A stretch of 64,000 nucleotides of DNA from Cytobacillus firmus NBRC 15306 (lineage in GTDB: Bacteria; Bacillota; Bacilli; Bacillales; Cytobacillaceae), in contig NZ_BCUY01000006.1 in NCBI RefSeq assembly GCF_001591465.1, positions 1 to 64,000 of the forward strand. Reading direction: 5' to 3'. Under the pieces are notes generated by a model that ran no database searches, was not told the DNA's origin, and was given only the letters and a program-made list of their open reading frames with translations. This document shows, piece by piece, positions 34,589 through 42,479 of the stretch; the first letter of the stretch is position 1, and the number at the start of each line of letters is the position of its first letter. Position numbers and translations under genes: made by a program.

Positions 34589-35346
34589 GAGGATTTGTCT
34601 ATATTGTTGGAGCTGGCCCTGGTGACCCCAAACTGCTGACAATCCGCGGATTGGAGTGCATTCAGCAGGCTGATGTCATTTTATATGACCGTCTGGTGAA
34701 TAGTGAGTTATTAACACATGCAAAAGCAGATGCAGAGCTGATTTACTGCGGAAAAGAGCCGGGCAGGCATGGATTGATTCAGGATGAAATCCATCAGGTC
34801 CTGGTACAACAGGCGAACCTTGGCAGGCAGGTGCTGCGCTTAAAGGGCGGTGACCCTTTTGTATTTGGACGCGGCGCAGAAGAAGCAGCCATTTTGCGGG
34901 AAGCAGGTATTCCCTTTGAAATTGTACCTGGAATAACCGCCGGGATTGCTGCGCCTGCTTATGCAGGCATTCCTGTGACACACCGTGATCACGCGGCAAG
35001 CTTTGCCATTGTGACAGGCCATGGCCGCGCTGAAAAGGAGCAGGACTATTTAAAGTGGTCTGCTCTTGCTCAAATTGACACGGTCGCTTTTTATATGAGC
35101 ATTGGCAACATTGCTCACATTACGAAAAGCTTAATAGCCAATGGCAAAAGCGGAACAACCCCTGCTGCTGTGATTGAATGGGGCACAACTGCCAGGCAGC
35201 GGACGATTATAGGGACACTCGAAACGATTACAGAGGATATCCAGGTTCATGGCATCTCGAATCCATCGATGATTTTGGTTGGAGATGTGGTTGGAATAAG
35301 GAATCAAATTGCCTGGTTTATAGAAAAGGAGCATGAATTATGTTAG
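34585..35346 (+). CDS. cobA: Uroporphyrinogen-III C-methyltransferase
   Basis: A 253-residue SUMT. It has YIVGAGPGDPKLLTIRGLECIQQADVILYDRLV at the start, RLKGGDPFVFGRGAEEA, then VPGITAGIAAPAYAGIPVTHRDHA, and MSIGNIAHITKSLI. It methylates C2 and C7 of uroporphyrinogen III to precorrin-2, the branch into siroheme and B12. It overlaps sirC by an ATGA and the next gene by 7 bases. Confidence 0.95.
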   Translation: MRGFVYIVGAGPGDPKLLTIRGLECIQQADVILYDRLVNSELLTHAKADAELIYCGKEPGRHGLIQDEIHQVLVQQANLGRQVLRLKGGDPFVFGRGAEEAAILREAGIPFEIVPGITAGIAAPAYAGIPVTHRDHAASFAIVTGHGRAEKEQDYLKWSALAQIDTVAFYMSIGNIAHITKSLIANGKSGTTPAAVIEWGTTARQRTIIGTLETITEDIQVHGISNPSMILVGDVVGIRNQIAWFIEKEHELC

Positions 35347-35894
35347 AAGCCTTGAAAAAACGGCGTGCGATTCGAAACTTTGAATCGCGCGAAGTAGAAC
35401 GGGATAAAATCGAAACATTATTGACAGCAGCCACATATGCACCAAATGACCGCATGCGTGAGCCGTGGCATTTCTATGTATTGCAGGGAGAAAGTTTAAA
35501 AAGCTACGAGCAGATTGCACTTGATTACCTGCAAAAACGCTTTCCGGCGAAGCCGCATTTAGTGAAAAGCTCCATGGAAGCCATCACGAAAACACCACTG
35601 ATCATTGTTGTGACATCCGCCATTGTGGAAGGAGATGAAGGGGCGACAAAAGATAATGTCTTTGCTGTAAGCAGTGCAATCATGTCGATGTGGCTGATGG
35701 CCGAACAGCTGGGATTAGGGATGGTATGGCGTACAAGAGGCGTTGGCTTGGTGCATGATACAGCACTGCATGATTTTATTGGTGCATCTGAGCAGGAGCA
35801 ATTAGTGGGGACGCTATGCATCGGCTATCCGGCAGAAGAAATTGCTGCCGAAAAAAAGCGTACCCCATTTGCTGAAAAGACAACTTGGCTGTAA
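35340..35894 (+). CDS. Nitroreductase-family protein in the cobalamin operon (CbiY position)
   Basis: A 184-residue FMN nitroreductase-like protein: LKKRRAIRNFESREVERDKIETLLTAATYAPNDRMREPWHF, then AVSSAIMSMWLMAEQLGLGMVWRT and GTLCIGYPAEE. It lies between cobA and btuR, the place taken by cbiY in the B. megaterium operon. A role as a flavin reductase, for example reducing cobalt(II) corrinoid for adenosylation, is plausible but unproven. BluB (benzimidazole synthesis) is a related family but is longer and has different motifs. Confidence 0.8.
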   Translation: MLEALKKRRAIRNFESREVERDKIETLLTAATYAPNDRMREPWHFYVLQGESLKSYEQIALDYLQKRFPAKPHLVKSSMEAITKTPLIIVVTSAIVEGDEGATKDNVFAVSSAIMSMWLMAEQLGLGMVWRTRGVGLVHDTALHDFIGASEQEQLVGTLCIGYPAEEIAAEKKRTPFAEKTTWL

Positions 35895-35907
35895 GGAGGA
35901 ATGGTTT

Positions 35908-36447
35908 ATGCCACAAAATGGTATGCTGCTGGTTTATACAGGAGATGGAAAAGGAAAAACAACCGCCTCGCTTGGTGTAACATTAAGGGCAATCGGCCGG
36001 GGCATGAAGGTGAAATACTTTCAATTTATTAAATCACCGGAACGTACATATGGTGAACAGCTGGCCCTCAGGAAACTGGGTGTTGAAACTGTGCAGCTGG
36101 GAATCGGGTTTACATGGACGAAAACACCGAAGGAGCACCGTGAAGCACTTGCGACCGCCTGGCAGACAGTAAAAGAAGAATTGAAAAATGAAAAAACAGA
36201 TGTGTTAGTGCTTGACGAACTGAATAATGCCCTGGCCATTACACGTTTTCCCATTGACGATGTGCTGCCATTATCTGAGGTGCTGGAGGCCATTCAAACC
36301 CGTCCTGAATCGATGCATTTAGTGATCACAGGGCGTTCTGCACATCCAGCCATTCTCGAATTGGCTGATTTAGTGTCTACCATCAATGCCACCAAACATT
36401 ATTATGCCGAACAGGAAGTTAAAGCCATGAAGGGGCTGGAGTTTTAA
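35908..36447 (+). CDS. btuR: Cob(I)yrinic acid a,c-diamide adenosyltransferase
   Basis: A 179-residue BtuR/CobO-type ATP:corrinoid adenosyltransferase: the P-loop LVYTGDGKGKTTASLGVTLRA, KYFQFIKSPERTYGE, TDVLVLDELNNAL and LVITGRSAHPAILELADLV. It adds the upper 5-deoxyadenosyl ligand. AAGGAGG precedes the upstream ATG at 35901, but the frame begins at ATG 35908. It is the last gene of the cobalamin block in the order known from B. megaterium. Confidence 0.93.
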   Translation: MPQNGMLLVYTGDGKGKTTASLGVTLRAIGRGMKVKYFQFIKSPERTYGEQLALRKLGVETVQLGIGFTWTKTPKEHREALATAWQTVKEELKNEKTDVLVLDELNNALAITRFPIDDVLPLSEVLEAIQTRPESMHLVITGRSAHPAILELADLVSTINATKHYYAEQEVKAMKGLEF

Positions 36448-36512
36448 GCAGCTCCTCCCGAGTATTTAAGACCCTGTATCTAGTTAGGTTTTGGAAATTG
36501 AGGAGAATTTCA

Positions 36513-37349
36513 ATGATAAAAGAATCCCTTTTGCAATACGATTTTGAGAAGCTCTGGAAGGAAGGCATGCTGGATTGGCATGGCAGGATGCCGGAGCGAA
36601 TGGTTGATGATGAGCTGGAGGAAGCCTTTTGGATGCAGTCCATGAAGAAAAAGAAATACAAGCAGACAGATGAGTATGCCAAAAGGATCTACGAAAAAAT
36701 GAAGAAGCATATCCCGGAAGACTCAAGCTGTATTGAATTCGGTCCGGGATGGGGCAACTATACCTTTCCGCTCAGCCGGGATGTCAAAAGGTTAACGCTG
36801 GTGGATGGTTCAAAGAGTGTGCTCGCTTATTTAAAGCAGTACTTTGAAGAGGAGGCTCCTATCCAGTTTGTCCACAGTAAATGGGAAGAAGCACAATTGG
36901 AGCCGCATGATGTCGTGGTGGGGGTGAACTGCTTTTATCGAATGTATGAAATGAATGAAACGCTGAAGAAAATGAACAGGCTGGCAAAAAAGCGTGCCAT
37001 TATCGGCTTAACGACCGGACCTATTCAGCCGCATTACGTCCTATTGGATGAGCAGTTTGGCTATGACATTAAATACCCGCGCCGGGATTATATCATGATC
37101 GTCAACATGCTGTACCAGTTAGGCATTTATGCAGATTGTGAAATGATAAAGCTTGAACGGGAGCATCGTTATGATACATGGCAGCAGTTAATTGATGCCG
37201 GGAGCAAGAAAATCTTATCTCCCCGGTTTGAACAAACACATGTGGGTGCCTCATTGGAACGATTTATTTCCAGAGAGGACGGCCAGTTTGTATACCGTTA
37301 TCCTTTCCATGCGGCAATTATCAGCTGGGAGCCTGTGAAGCATATATGA
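36513..37349 (+). CDS. Class I SAM-dependent methyltransferase between btuR and btuC
   Basis: A 278-residue protein. The N-terminal half is helical and charged; motif I is SSCIEFGPGWGNYTFPL (about residue 75), followed by RLTLVDGSKSVLAYL and VVVGVNCFYRMYEMNETL. The C-terminus is not recognised. It has TTGAGGAG before ATG 36513 and overlaps btuC by 4 bases. It is therefore co-transcribed with the B12 importer, which suggests a corrinoid-related role, such as acting on cobinamide-like precursors; this is inference only. Confidence 0.75.
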   Translation: MIKESLLQYDFEKLWKEGMLDWHGRMPERMVDDELEEAFWMQSMKKKKYKQTDEYAKRIYEKMKKHIPEDSSCIEFGPGWGNYTFPLSRDVKRLTLVDGSKSVLAYLKQYFEEEAPIQFVHSKWEEAQLEPHDVVVGVNCFYRMYEMNETLKKMNRLAKKRAIIGLTTGPIQPHYVLLDEQFGYDIKYPRRDYIMIVNMLYQLGIYADCEMIKLEREHRYDTWQQLIDAGSKKILSPRFEQTHVGASLERFISREDGQFVYRYPFHAAIISWEPVKHI

Positions 37350-38386
37350 GCAGGGCTCGGTTTACATTACTGATGGCTGCACTGGCCGCGGGGCTGCTTG
37401 CTTCCATGACTTTTGCCGTGATGGTTGGATCTGTGGACATTACCCCGCGCCTTATTTGGGAAGTGCTATTCTCCAAGCTGGGTATATTCATAGAAACAGA
37501 GGCTTCTAAGGCACAGACGGTTATTATTTGGAATATACGATTCCCCCGTATTGTACTTGCTGCCATAGTAGGTGCCGCACTGGCCATTTGCGGGGCAGCC
37601 ATTCAGGCTTTAGTAAAGAATTCAATCGCAGATCCCTACATTTTGGGTGTATCTTCAGGTGCATCTGTCGGAGCGGCATCTGTCATTTTACTCGGTGCAT
37701 TCAGTGTTCTGGGGGAGTATGCCATATCCCTTGCCGCATTTTTAGGGGCCATTTTTGCGGTCATGACCGTGTTTTTTTTAGCACGCGTCAATGGGCGCAT
37801 GTCGGTCATTCGTCTGCTTTTGGCGGGGATTGCGGTTTCGATGGTGTTATCCGCCATTACCAATTTTATGCTGATGATGTCAAAGCACCAGGGCGGCATT
37901 CAAGCGGTCATGCATTGGATGCTCGGCAGTCTGGCGGGCGCGAAATGGTCCAATCTTGGCATCCCATTTTTTTCACTGCTGCTTGTTTTTATACTGCTGC
38001 TCATGAATTATCGGCAGCTTAATGCTTTATTGCTTGGTGAGGAAACGGCCGCGACACTTGGCGTGAATCTGGACCGGTTTCGAATGTTTATCATTCTCTT
38101 TGTATCCCTTCTGACCGGTGTGGTCGTCGCGGTCAGCGGAAGCATTGGCTTCGTCGGGCTGATTATTCCTCACATCGTGCGGATGCTGGCGGGTTCTAAT
38201 TACAAACTGGTTCTCCCGATAAGCGCCCTGATCGGTGCCATTTTCTTAGTTTGGGCGGATATGGCGGCACGTATGGTGCTGGCGCCTGAAGAAATGCCAA
38301 TCGGGATTATTACCGCTATTTGCGGAAGCCCATTTTTTATCTGGATGCTTAGGAGAAAGCGTTATTCTTTTGGGGACGGTGAATAA
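37346..38386 (+). CDS. btuC: Cobalamin ABC transporter permease
   Basis: A 346-residue FecCD/BtuC-family permease with about ten membrane helices. It contains RFPRIVLAAIVGAALAICGAAIQALVKNSIADPYILGVSSGASVGA and, near the end, VSGSIGFVGLIIPHIVRML, the coupling-helix region. It overlaps the methyltransferase gene and is followed by the ATPase and binding-protein genes. The substrate (B12 or cobinamide rather than siderophore) is inferred from context with the cobalamin operon. Confidence 0.9.
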   Translation: MSRARFTLLMAALAAGLLASMTFAVMVGSVDITPRLIWEVLFSKLGIFIETEASKAQTVIIWNIRFPRIVLAAIVGAALAICGAAIQALVKNSIADPYILGVSSGASVGAASVILLGAFSVLGEYAISLAAFLGAIFAVMTVFFLARVNGRMSVIRLLLAGIAVSMVLSAITNFMLMMSKHQGGIQAVMHWMLGSLAGAKWSNLGIPFFSLLLVFILLLMNYRQLNALLLGEETAATLGVNLDRFRMFIILFVSLLTGVVVAVSGSIGFVGLIIPHIVRMLAGSNYKLVLPISALIGAIFLVWADMAARMVLAPEEMPIGIITAICGSPFFIWMLRRKRYSFGDGE

Positions 38387-38388
38387 GG

Positions 38389-39153
38389 ATGCTCCAGGTC
38401 AAAAATATGTCCTTTTCAGTGACGGACAAGCAAATCTTAAATAATATCACGTTTTCCGTAAAACAGGGAAAGTTCGTTGGGATCATTGGACCGAATGGAA
38501 GCGGAAAATCGACGATGCTAAAAATCATTTACCGTCATTTAAAACAAACGAGCGGTTTAGTGACGTTATATGAAAAAGATATTCTCGATCTCCCGCAGAA
38601 AAAGCTTGCTCAGGAGTTAGCTGCTGTCAGTCAGGAAACACCGGTACTCTTCGATTTTACGGTAAAAGATTTGGTCATGATGGGGCGGACGCCATATAAG
38701 AAATGGCTTGCAGCTGATAACCAGGAAGACTTTGCCATTGCCGAAGAAAGCATGGTGCTTGCAAATGTGCTTCACTTGGAAAACCGCACGTTTAACCAAT
38801 TATCCGGCGGCGAGAAGAAACGGGTGATGCTCGCACGCGCCCTGGCACAGCAGGCAAACATATTAATTCTCGATGAACCGACCAATCATCTGGATATTGA
38901 ACATCAATATCAATTAATGGATTTGGTAAAGGATCTGCCGATCACGATTGTGGCAGCCCTGCATGATTTAAACCTGGCAGCCGGGTATTGTGATGAGCTG
39001 CTGGTCATGAACGATGGAGCTATATATAGGGAGGGAACACCTGAGCAAGTCCTGACAGAAGAGACATTGAAGGAAGTCTTCCATATGCAGGCCGGTGTTT
39101 CGAAAAATCCATTTACCAAAAAACTTCATCTATTTTTTCACACAAACTATTAA
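38389..39153 (+). CDS. btuD: Cobalamin ABC transporter ATPase
   Basis: A 254-residue ABC ATPase of the iron/B12 importer type. It has Walker A GPNGSGKSTMLK, the Q-loop AVSQETPV, signature LSGGEKKRVMLARALAQ, Walker B ILILDEPTNHLD and switch histidine ALHDLNLAAGYCDEL. It lies 2 bases after btuC and works with it at the cytoplasmic membrane. Confidence 0.92.
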   Translation: MLQVKNMSFSVTDKQILNNITFSVKQGKFVGIIGPNGSGKSTMLKIIYRHLKQTSGLVTLYEKDILDLPQKKLAQELAAVSQETPVLFDFTVKDLVMMGRTPYKKWLAADNQEDFAIAEESMVLANVLHLENRTFNQLSGGEKKRVMLARALAQQANILILDEPTNHLDIEHQYQLMDLVKDLPITIVAALHDLNLAAGYCDELLVMNDGAIYREGTPEQVLTEETLKEVFHMQAGVSKNPFTKKLHLFFHTNY

Positions 39154-39170
39154 CGTGAATTGAGGGACCT

Positions 39171-40157
39171 ATGAACATGAAAAGCAGCAGAATTTGGGCT
39201 TTCCTGGTTTTAGCGGCAGCATTATTATTAGCCGCATGCTCAGCAGAAGAAGCAAATACAGCACAGGTGAAAAGTGATCAAGCGGAGCAAACGGAGAAAG
39301 TGGTTATTGAAAATGAAGGCTTTGTGAATGAATACAAAGAAGCGCCAAAGCGTGCGATTTCATTGAATCAGCATGTGACCGAAATCATGCTGGCACTTGG
39401 TTTAGAAGATTCCATGGCTGGCACTGCATTCTTGGATAACGAGATTTATGAGCCATTACAGGAGGCGTACGACAAAGTTCCAGTACTGGCAGAACAATAT
39501 CCATCAAAGGAGCAAGTCATTTCGGAAGAAGCAGACTTTCTATACGGCGGCTGGGAAAGTGCATTCAATGAGAAAAACATTGCAGCACGTGAAGAACTAA
39601 AGGAATTAGGCATTAACAGCTACTTACAATCTTCATCTGTTAAAGTGGCACCCACCCTGGAAGATGTCTATAGTGACATCCGCAATATCGCGAAAATTTT
39701 CCGGGTGGAAGAACGCGGTGAAAAACTAATTAACCAAATGAATCAAGAAATTGAAGCCATTACATCACAATTGCCCGAAGTAAAAGAGCCATTGGATGTG
39801 CTGGTTTACGACAGCGGCGAAACAGACGTGTTCACGGCCACACAAAACTTCATGAATACACTTGTCACAATGGCAGGCGGGCGAAATGTCTTTGGAGATG
39901 TAAAAGGAAACTGGGCCACCGTCTCAAAAGAAGATGCAGTAGAACGCCAGCCTGATGTCATAGCAGTAATAGATTATGGATCAACAACTGCGCAACAAAA
40001 AATAGAATTCCTAAAAAAGGACCCGGCCTTAAGCCAGACACCAGCCGTACAAAACGAACGCTTTGTCATCCTGCCGCTGTCGGCAGCTTCTGAAGGGGTT
40101 CGTGTTGGGGAAGCGCTTGAAGTTTTGACCAAGGGTTTTTATCCGGAGGCTTTTTAA
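39171..40157 (+). CDS. btuF: Cobalamin-binding lipoprotein of the ABC importer
   Basis: A 328-residue solute-binding lipoprotein. The signal peptide ends in the lipobox LLAAC (cysteine near residue 23), followed by two class III lobes joined by a long helix: RAISLNQHVTEIMLALGLEDSMAG, then EQVISEEADFLYGGWESAF and DVKGNWATVSKEDAVERQPDVIAVIDYG. Similar proteins bind B12 or ferric siderophores; the neighbours favour corrinoids. It is the last gene of the importer block. Confidence 0.85.
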   Translation: MNMKSSRIWAFLVLAAALLLAACSAEEANTAQVKSDQAEQTEKVVIENEGFVNEYKEAPKRAISLNQHVTEIMLALGLEDSMAGTAFLDNEIYEPLQEAYDKVPVLAEQYPSKEQVISEEADFLYGGWESAFNEKNIAAREELKELGINSYLQSSSVKVAPTLEDVYSDIRNIAKIFRVEERGEKLINQMNQEIEAITSQLPEVKEPLDVLVYDSGETDVFTATQNFMNTLVTMAGGRNVFGDVKGNWATVSKEDAVERQPDVIAVIDYGSTTAQQKIEFLKKDPALSQTPAVQNERFVILPLSAASEGVRVGEALEVLTKGFYPEAF

Positions 40158-40224
40158 CATTTGGGTGTTTATGAGAAATTTGTTGCTTTTGAACGGTTAT
40201 TTAAATATATCCGCTGAGTTGAGT

Positions 40225-40346
40225 GGAGCGGAGGGCACTTGACTCCAGTGGGAGCAGCGGGACAGGTGAGACCCCACAGGCGAAGCCGAGGAGGCTCACC
40301 GCACGCCCCACGGAAAGCAAGTGCCCGCAGCGGAAAGCAACGGGCT
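40225..40346. repeat. Bacillus-type imperfect long-hairpin repeat element
   Basis: The ends are inverted: GTGGAGCGGAGGGCACTTG at the left and CAAGTGCCCGCAGCGGAAAG at the right, enclosing a G+C-rich core with AGGTGAGACCCC and GAGGAGGCTCACC as a second hairpin. It is far richer in G+C than its surroundings. The type is a dispersed intergenic repeat known in many Bacillus genomes, often misread as a protein gene; no protein is claimed here. Confidence 0.75.
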
Positions 40347-40409
40347 TAATACTAAGCCTAAACAAGATTTCAATAAAGAGTATCAAAATTAATAGAAGGA
40401 GGTCACCTA

Positions 40410-41606
40410 ATGACAACCTGGAACCTAACACAAATGCAGCGCCACCTGCTAATATGCAACGGCGCCACCTGCATGAGTGCAGGCGCAGAAGAAGTCACAA
40501 CGCAAATACGCGATGAAATCCGGAAAAACCGGTTAGACGAGCATATTCACACATCCCGTACACGCTGCAACGGCCGCTGCAAAGACAAATGCGTCGTCAT
40601 TGATTATCCAAAAGGAACCTGGTATTCAGTCCAGCAGGAAGAAACAGCCCGCAGCATCGTTCATGAAGCAGTGAAAGAAGAGTCGATCATCTATTCAATG
40701 AAACACGGCGAACGCAAACGCAATGAAAATCGCATTAAAGGAATTGATAAATACAAAAAAGGAAAAGGGCCAATGAAAAAAGCTGTCTTATTTGTCGGGC
40801 ATGGCAGCAGGAAGGAGGCAGGGAATAACGAAGTCCGCCGATTCATCGATCAAATGAGAAACGACATTGACCCAGCCCTTCTGGTAGAAACCTGCTTCTT
40901 GGAATTTGCATCCCCAAATATTGAAGATGGCATTCAGCTTTGTGCTGAAAAAGGGGCAGATGAAATCCATGTCATTCCTATCATCTTATTGCATGCCGGA
41001 CACTCCAAGCTGCACATACCGGCAGAAATTGAACATGCCAAAGAGCACTTCCCTGATATTCAGTTTACCTATGGACAGACGATAGGAGTTCATGAGGAAG
41101 TTCTTGAAATATTAAAAACAAGACTTGCTGAAACCGGTTTTGATGTAAATCAAACGCATGAAGATACAGCTATTTTATTAATCGGACGAGGCGGCAGCGA
41201 TCCCTATGCCAATGCAGATTTTTATAAGATAAGCAGATTGCTGTGGGAAAAGTTAAATGTGTCAGCCGTTGAATGTGCCTTCATGGGGGTCACAATGCCA
41301 ACCGTCAAAGATGGTATGGACCGCTGCATTAAACTGGGCGCCAAACGAATCATCATGCTGCCCTATTTCTTATTTACCGGTATTTTAATGGAAAGAATGA
41401 ACAAAATGGCCGAACAGTTTAAAGAAACTTATCCTCATATTGCCATTGATATTGCTGAATACTTCGGCTACCATCCAAAGCTGAGATCCGTCCTGCTGGA
41501 GCGAATGAACCAGGCTCTCGATGGCACTTCAACAGGAATGCAGGACCTGGAAAATTTCCGTAAGTATGCGGAAGAACATGGCTATGAACATCATCACCAT
41601 CATTAA
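40410..41606 (+). CDS. cbiX: Sirohydrochlorin cobaltochelatase with N-terminal ferredoxin-like domain
   Basis: A 398-residue fusion. Residues 1-100 are a thioredoxin-like 2Fe-2S ferredoxin domain with cysteines in LLICNGATCMSAG and TRCNGRCKDKCVV. Residues about 120-390 are CbiX with two chelatase repeats (AVLFVGHGSRKEAGNNEV, IILLHAGHSKLHIP, AILLIGRGGSDPYANADF). The C-terminus is YGYEHHHHH, a histidine tail as in B. megaterium CbiX, possibly a cobalt store. It inserts cobalt into sirohydrochlorin for the operon at 24.6-36.4 kb. AGGAGGTCACCTA precedes ATG 40410. Confidence 0.9.
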   Translation: MTTWNLTQMQRHLLICNGATCMSAGAEEVTTQIRDEIRKNRLDEHIHTSRTRCNGRCKDKCVVIDYPKGTWYSVQQEETARSIVHEAVKEESIIYSMKHGERKRNENRIKGIDKYKKGKGPMKKAVLFVGHGSRKEAGNNEVRRFIDQMRNDIDPALLVETCFLEFASPNIEDGIQLCAEKGADEIHVIPIILLHAGHSKLHIPAEIEHAKEHFPDIQFTYGQTIGVHEEVLEILKTRLAETGFDVNQTHEDTAILLIGRGGSDPYANADFYKISRLLWEKLNVSAVECAFMGVTMPTVKDGMDRCIKLGAKRIIMLPYFLFTGILMERMNKMAEQFKETYPHIAIDIAEYFGYHPKLRSVLLERMNQALDGTSTGMQDLENFRKYAEEHGYEHHHHH

Positions 41607-41636
41607 AATGAATAATTCCTATATGATTATTATTCC

Positions 41637-41660
41637 GGCTGCCAATTGGCAGCCTTTTTC
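41637..41660 (+). terminator. Terminator after cbiX
   Basis: GGCTGCCAA/TTGGCAGCC (41637-41654) followed by TTTTTC. The sequence also overlaps the start of the DUF3231 remnant. Confidence 0.8.
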
Positions 41661-41807
41661 TCTGTCCGTAATGATGCAGGCAATATGTGGGCTGAATTCT
41701 TTTTAGAATGGACAATGTTCGGAGCTACTTTAAAAACACTCATGAGGAAGCGCGGATGGCTGAAGGTGCCGCCGTATTACTACGCTCCAGGTGCTCCAAA
41801 AATGTAA
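41656..41807 (+). pseudogene. C-terminal remnant of a DUF3231 protein
   Basis: The frame ending TAA at 41805-41807 reads FFSVRNDAGNMWAEFFLEWT and ends MRKRGWLKVPPYYYAPGAP-KM. This is the typical end of DUF3231 ferritin-like proteins (LMxKRGWLKVPPYYYPPG). There is no start or N-terminal region. A separate DUF3231 gene is at 53143. Confidence 0.6.
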
Positions 41808-41991
41808 AAACCCAATGCTATTCTTGCTGTTCATAATGAAGAGGAGGACATATCCAGGTTTGATAGTCTATTATTAATGCTATAGACTAAGGATATGGAA
41901 GATTTTTGTTATTTTATGTTTTAGTAGTCTTATTTAAAGATAGAAAAAGTACTTTTGATGACTAGCAACTTTTATAAATGAGGTGTAGGTA

Positions 41992-42348
41992 ATGGAGCTG
42001 AAAAAATATAAAGTTCTATTATTTGAGAAAATAAAAACGCAGATCACAGACTGGTTTGAAAATAATCTGTCTGAGAATATAAAAAAAGAAGAGGTATACA
42101 GGTTCCTGCATTCCATAAAGGGCACTGCTGGAACACTGCAGCTCACCGGGCTCCATCAGCTGGCCGATAGTCTGACCTTGGATATTGAAGGTATGAATGA
42201 AAAAGAGGATTGGGATAAGGAGGCTTTGCGAAATTATCTTTTCGATTTAATTGAGATGAGCTATGAGTACGAGCATTTCGAAAGCTCTTTAAAGCAGCAG
42301 GCTCCGATAAGAGTGGAAAATGCCCCTCTTGTTCAGCTGATGAATTAA
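41992..42348 (+). CDS. Hpt-domain protein, 5-prime part of a broken Hpt-GGDEF gene
   Basis: A 118-residue histidine phosphotransfer domain. The phospho-accepting histidine is H40 in YRFLHSIKGTAGTLQLTGL. The frame closes at TAA 42346-42348, but the next frame continues immediately with DELTRVYNRRFFEDTL, the beginning of a GGDEF domain. So the natural protein was longer and lost one frame at about 42338. GAGGTGTAGGTA precedes ATG 41992. A stand-alone Hpt protein could still be made. Confidence 0.7.
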   Translation: MELKKYKVLLFEKIKTQITDWFENNLSENIKKEEVYRFLHSIKGTAGTLQLTGLHQLADSLTLDIEGMNEKEDWDKEALRNYLFDLIEMSYEYEHFESSLKQQAPIRVENAPLVQLMN

Positions 42349-42479
42349 CCCGAGTATATAATAGAAGGTTTTTTGAAGACACTTTAGCCGTATTTATGAA
42401 TGAATTATCCAGAAATCATCGGACCTTTTCACTGGCAATACTCGATCTTGATTTTTTCAAAAATATTAATGATACATAA
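42339..42479 (+). pseudogene. Degenerate GGDEF (diguanylate cyclase) remnant
   Basis: In the frame +1 to the Hpt gene, 42339-42476 reads DELTRVYNRRFFEDTLAVF, then LAILDLDFFKNINDT and TAA, then GHPA. This matches the GGDEF start (D-x-LTGLYNRR) and FKxxNDxYGHxxGD, with the expected Tyr codon changed to stop. The GGDEF motif itself is missing, replaced by unrelated DNA, so a further deletion occurred. Confidence 0.75.

Noticed and set aside
40223-40516. 97-codon ORF overlapping the start of cbiX
   Set aside because: Its first part is the G+C-rich hairpin repeat and its second part runs through cbiX in another frame; this is a well-known false ORF type.
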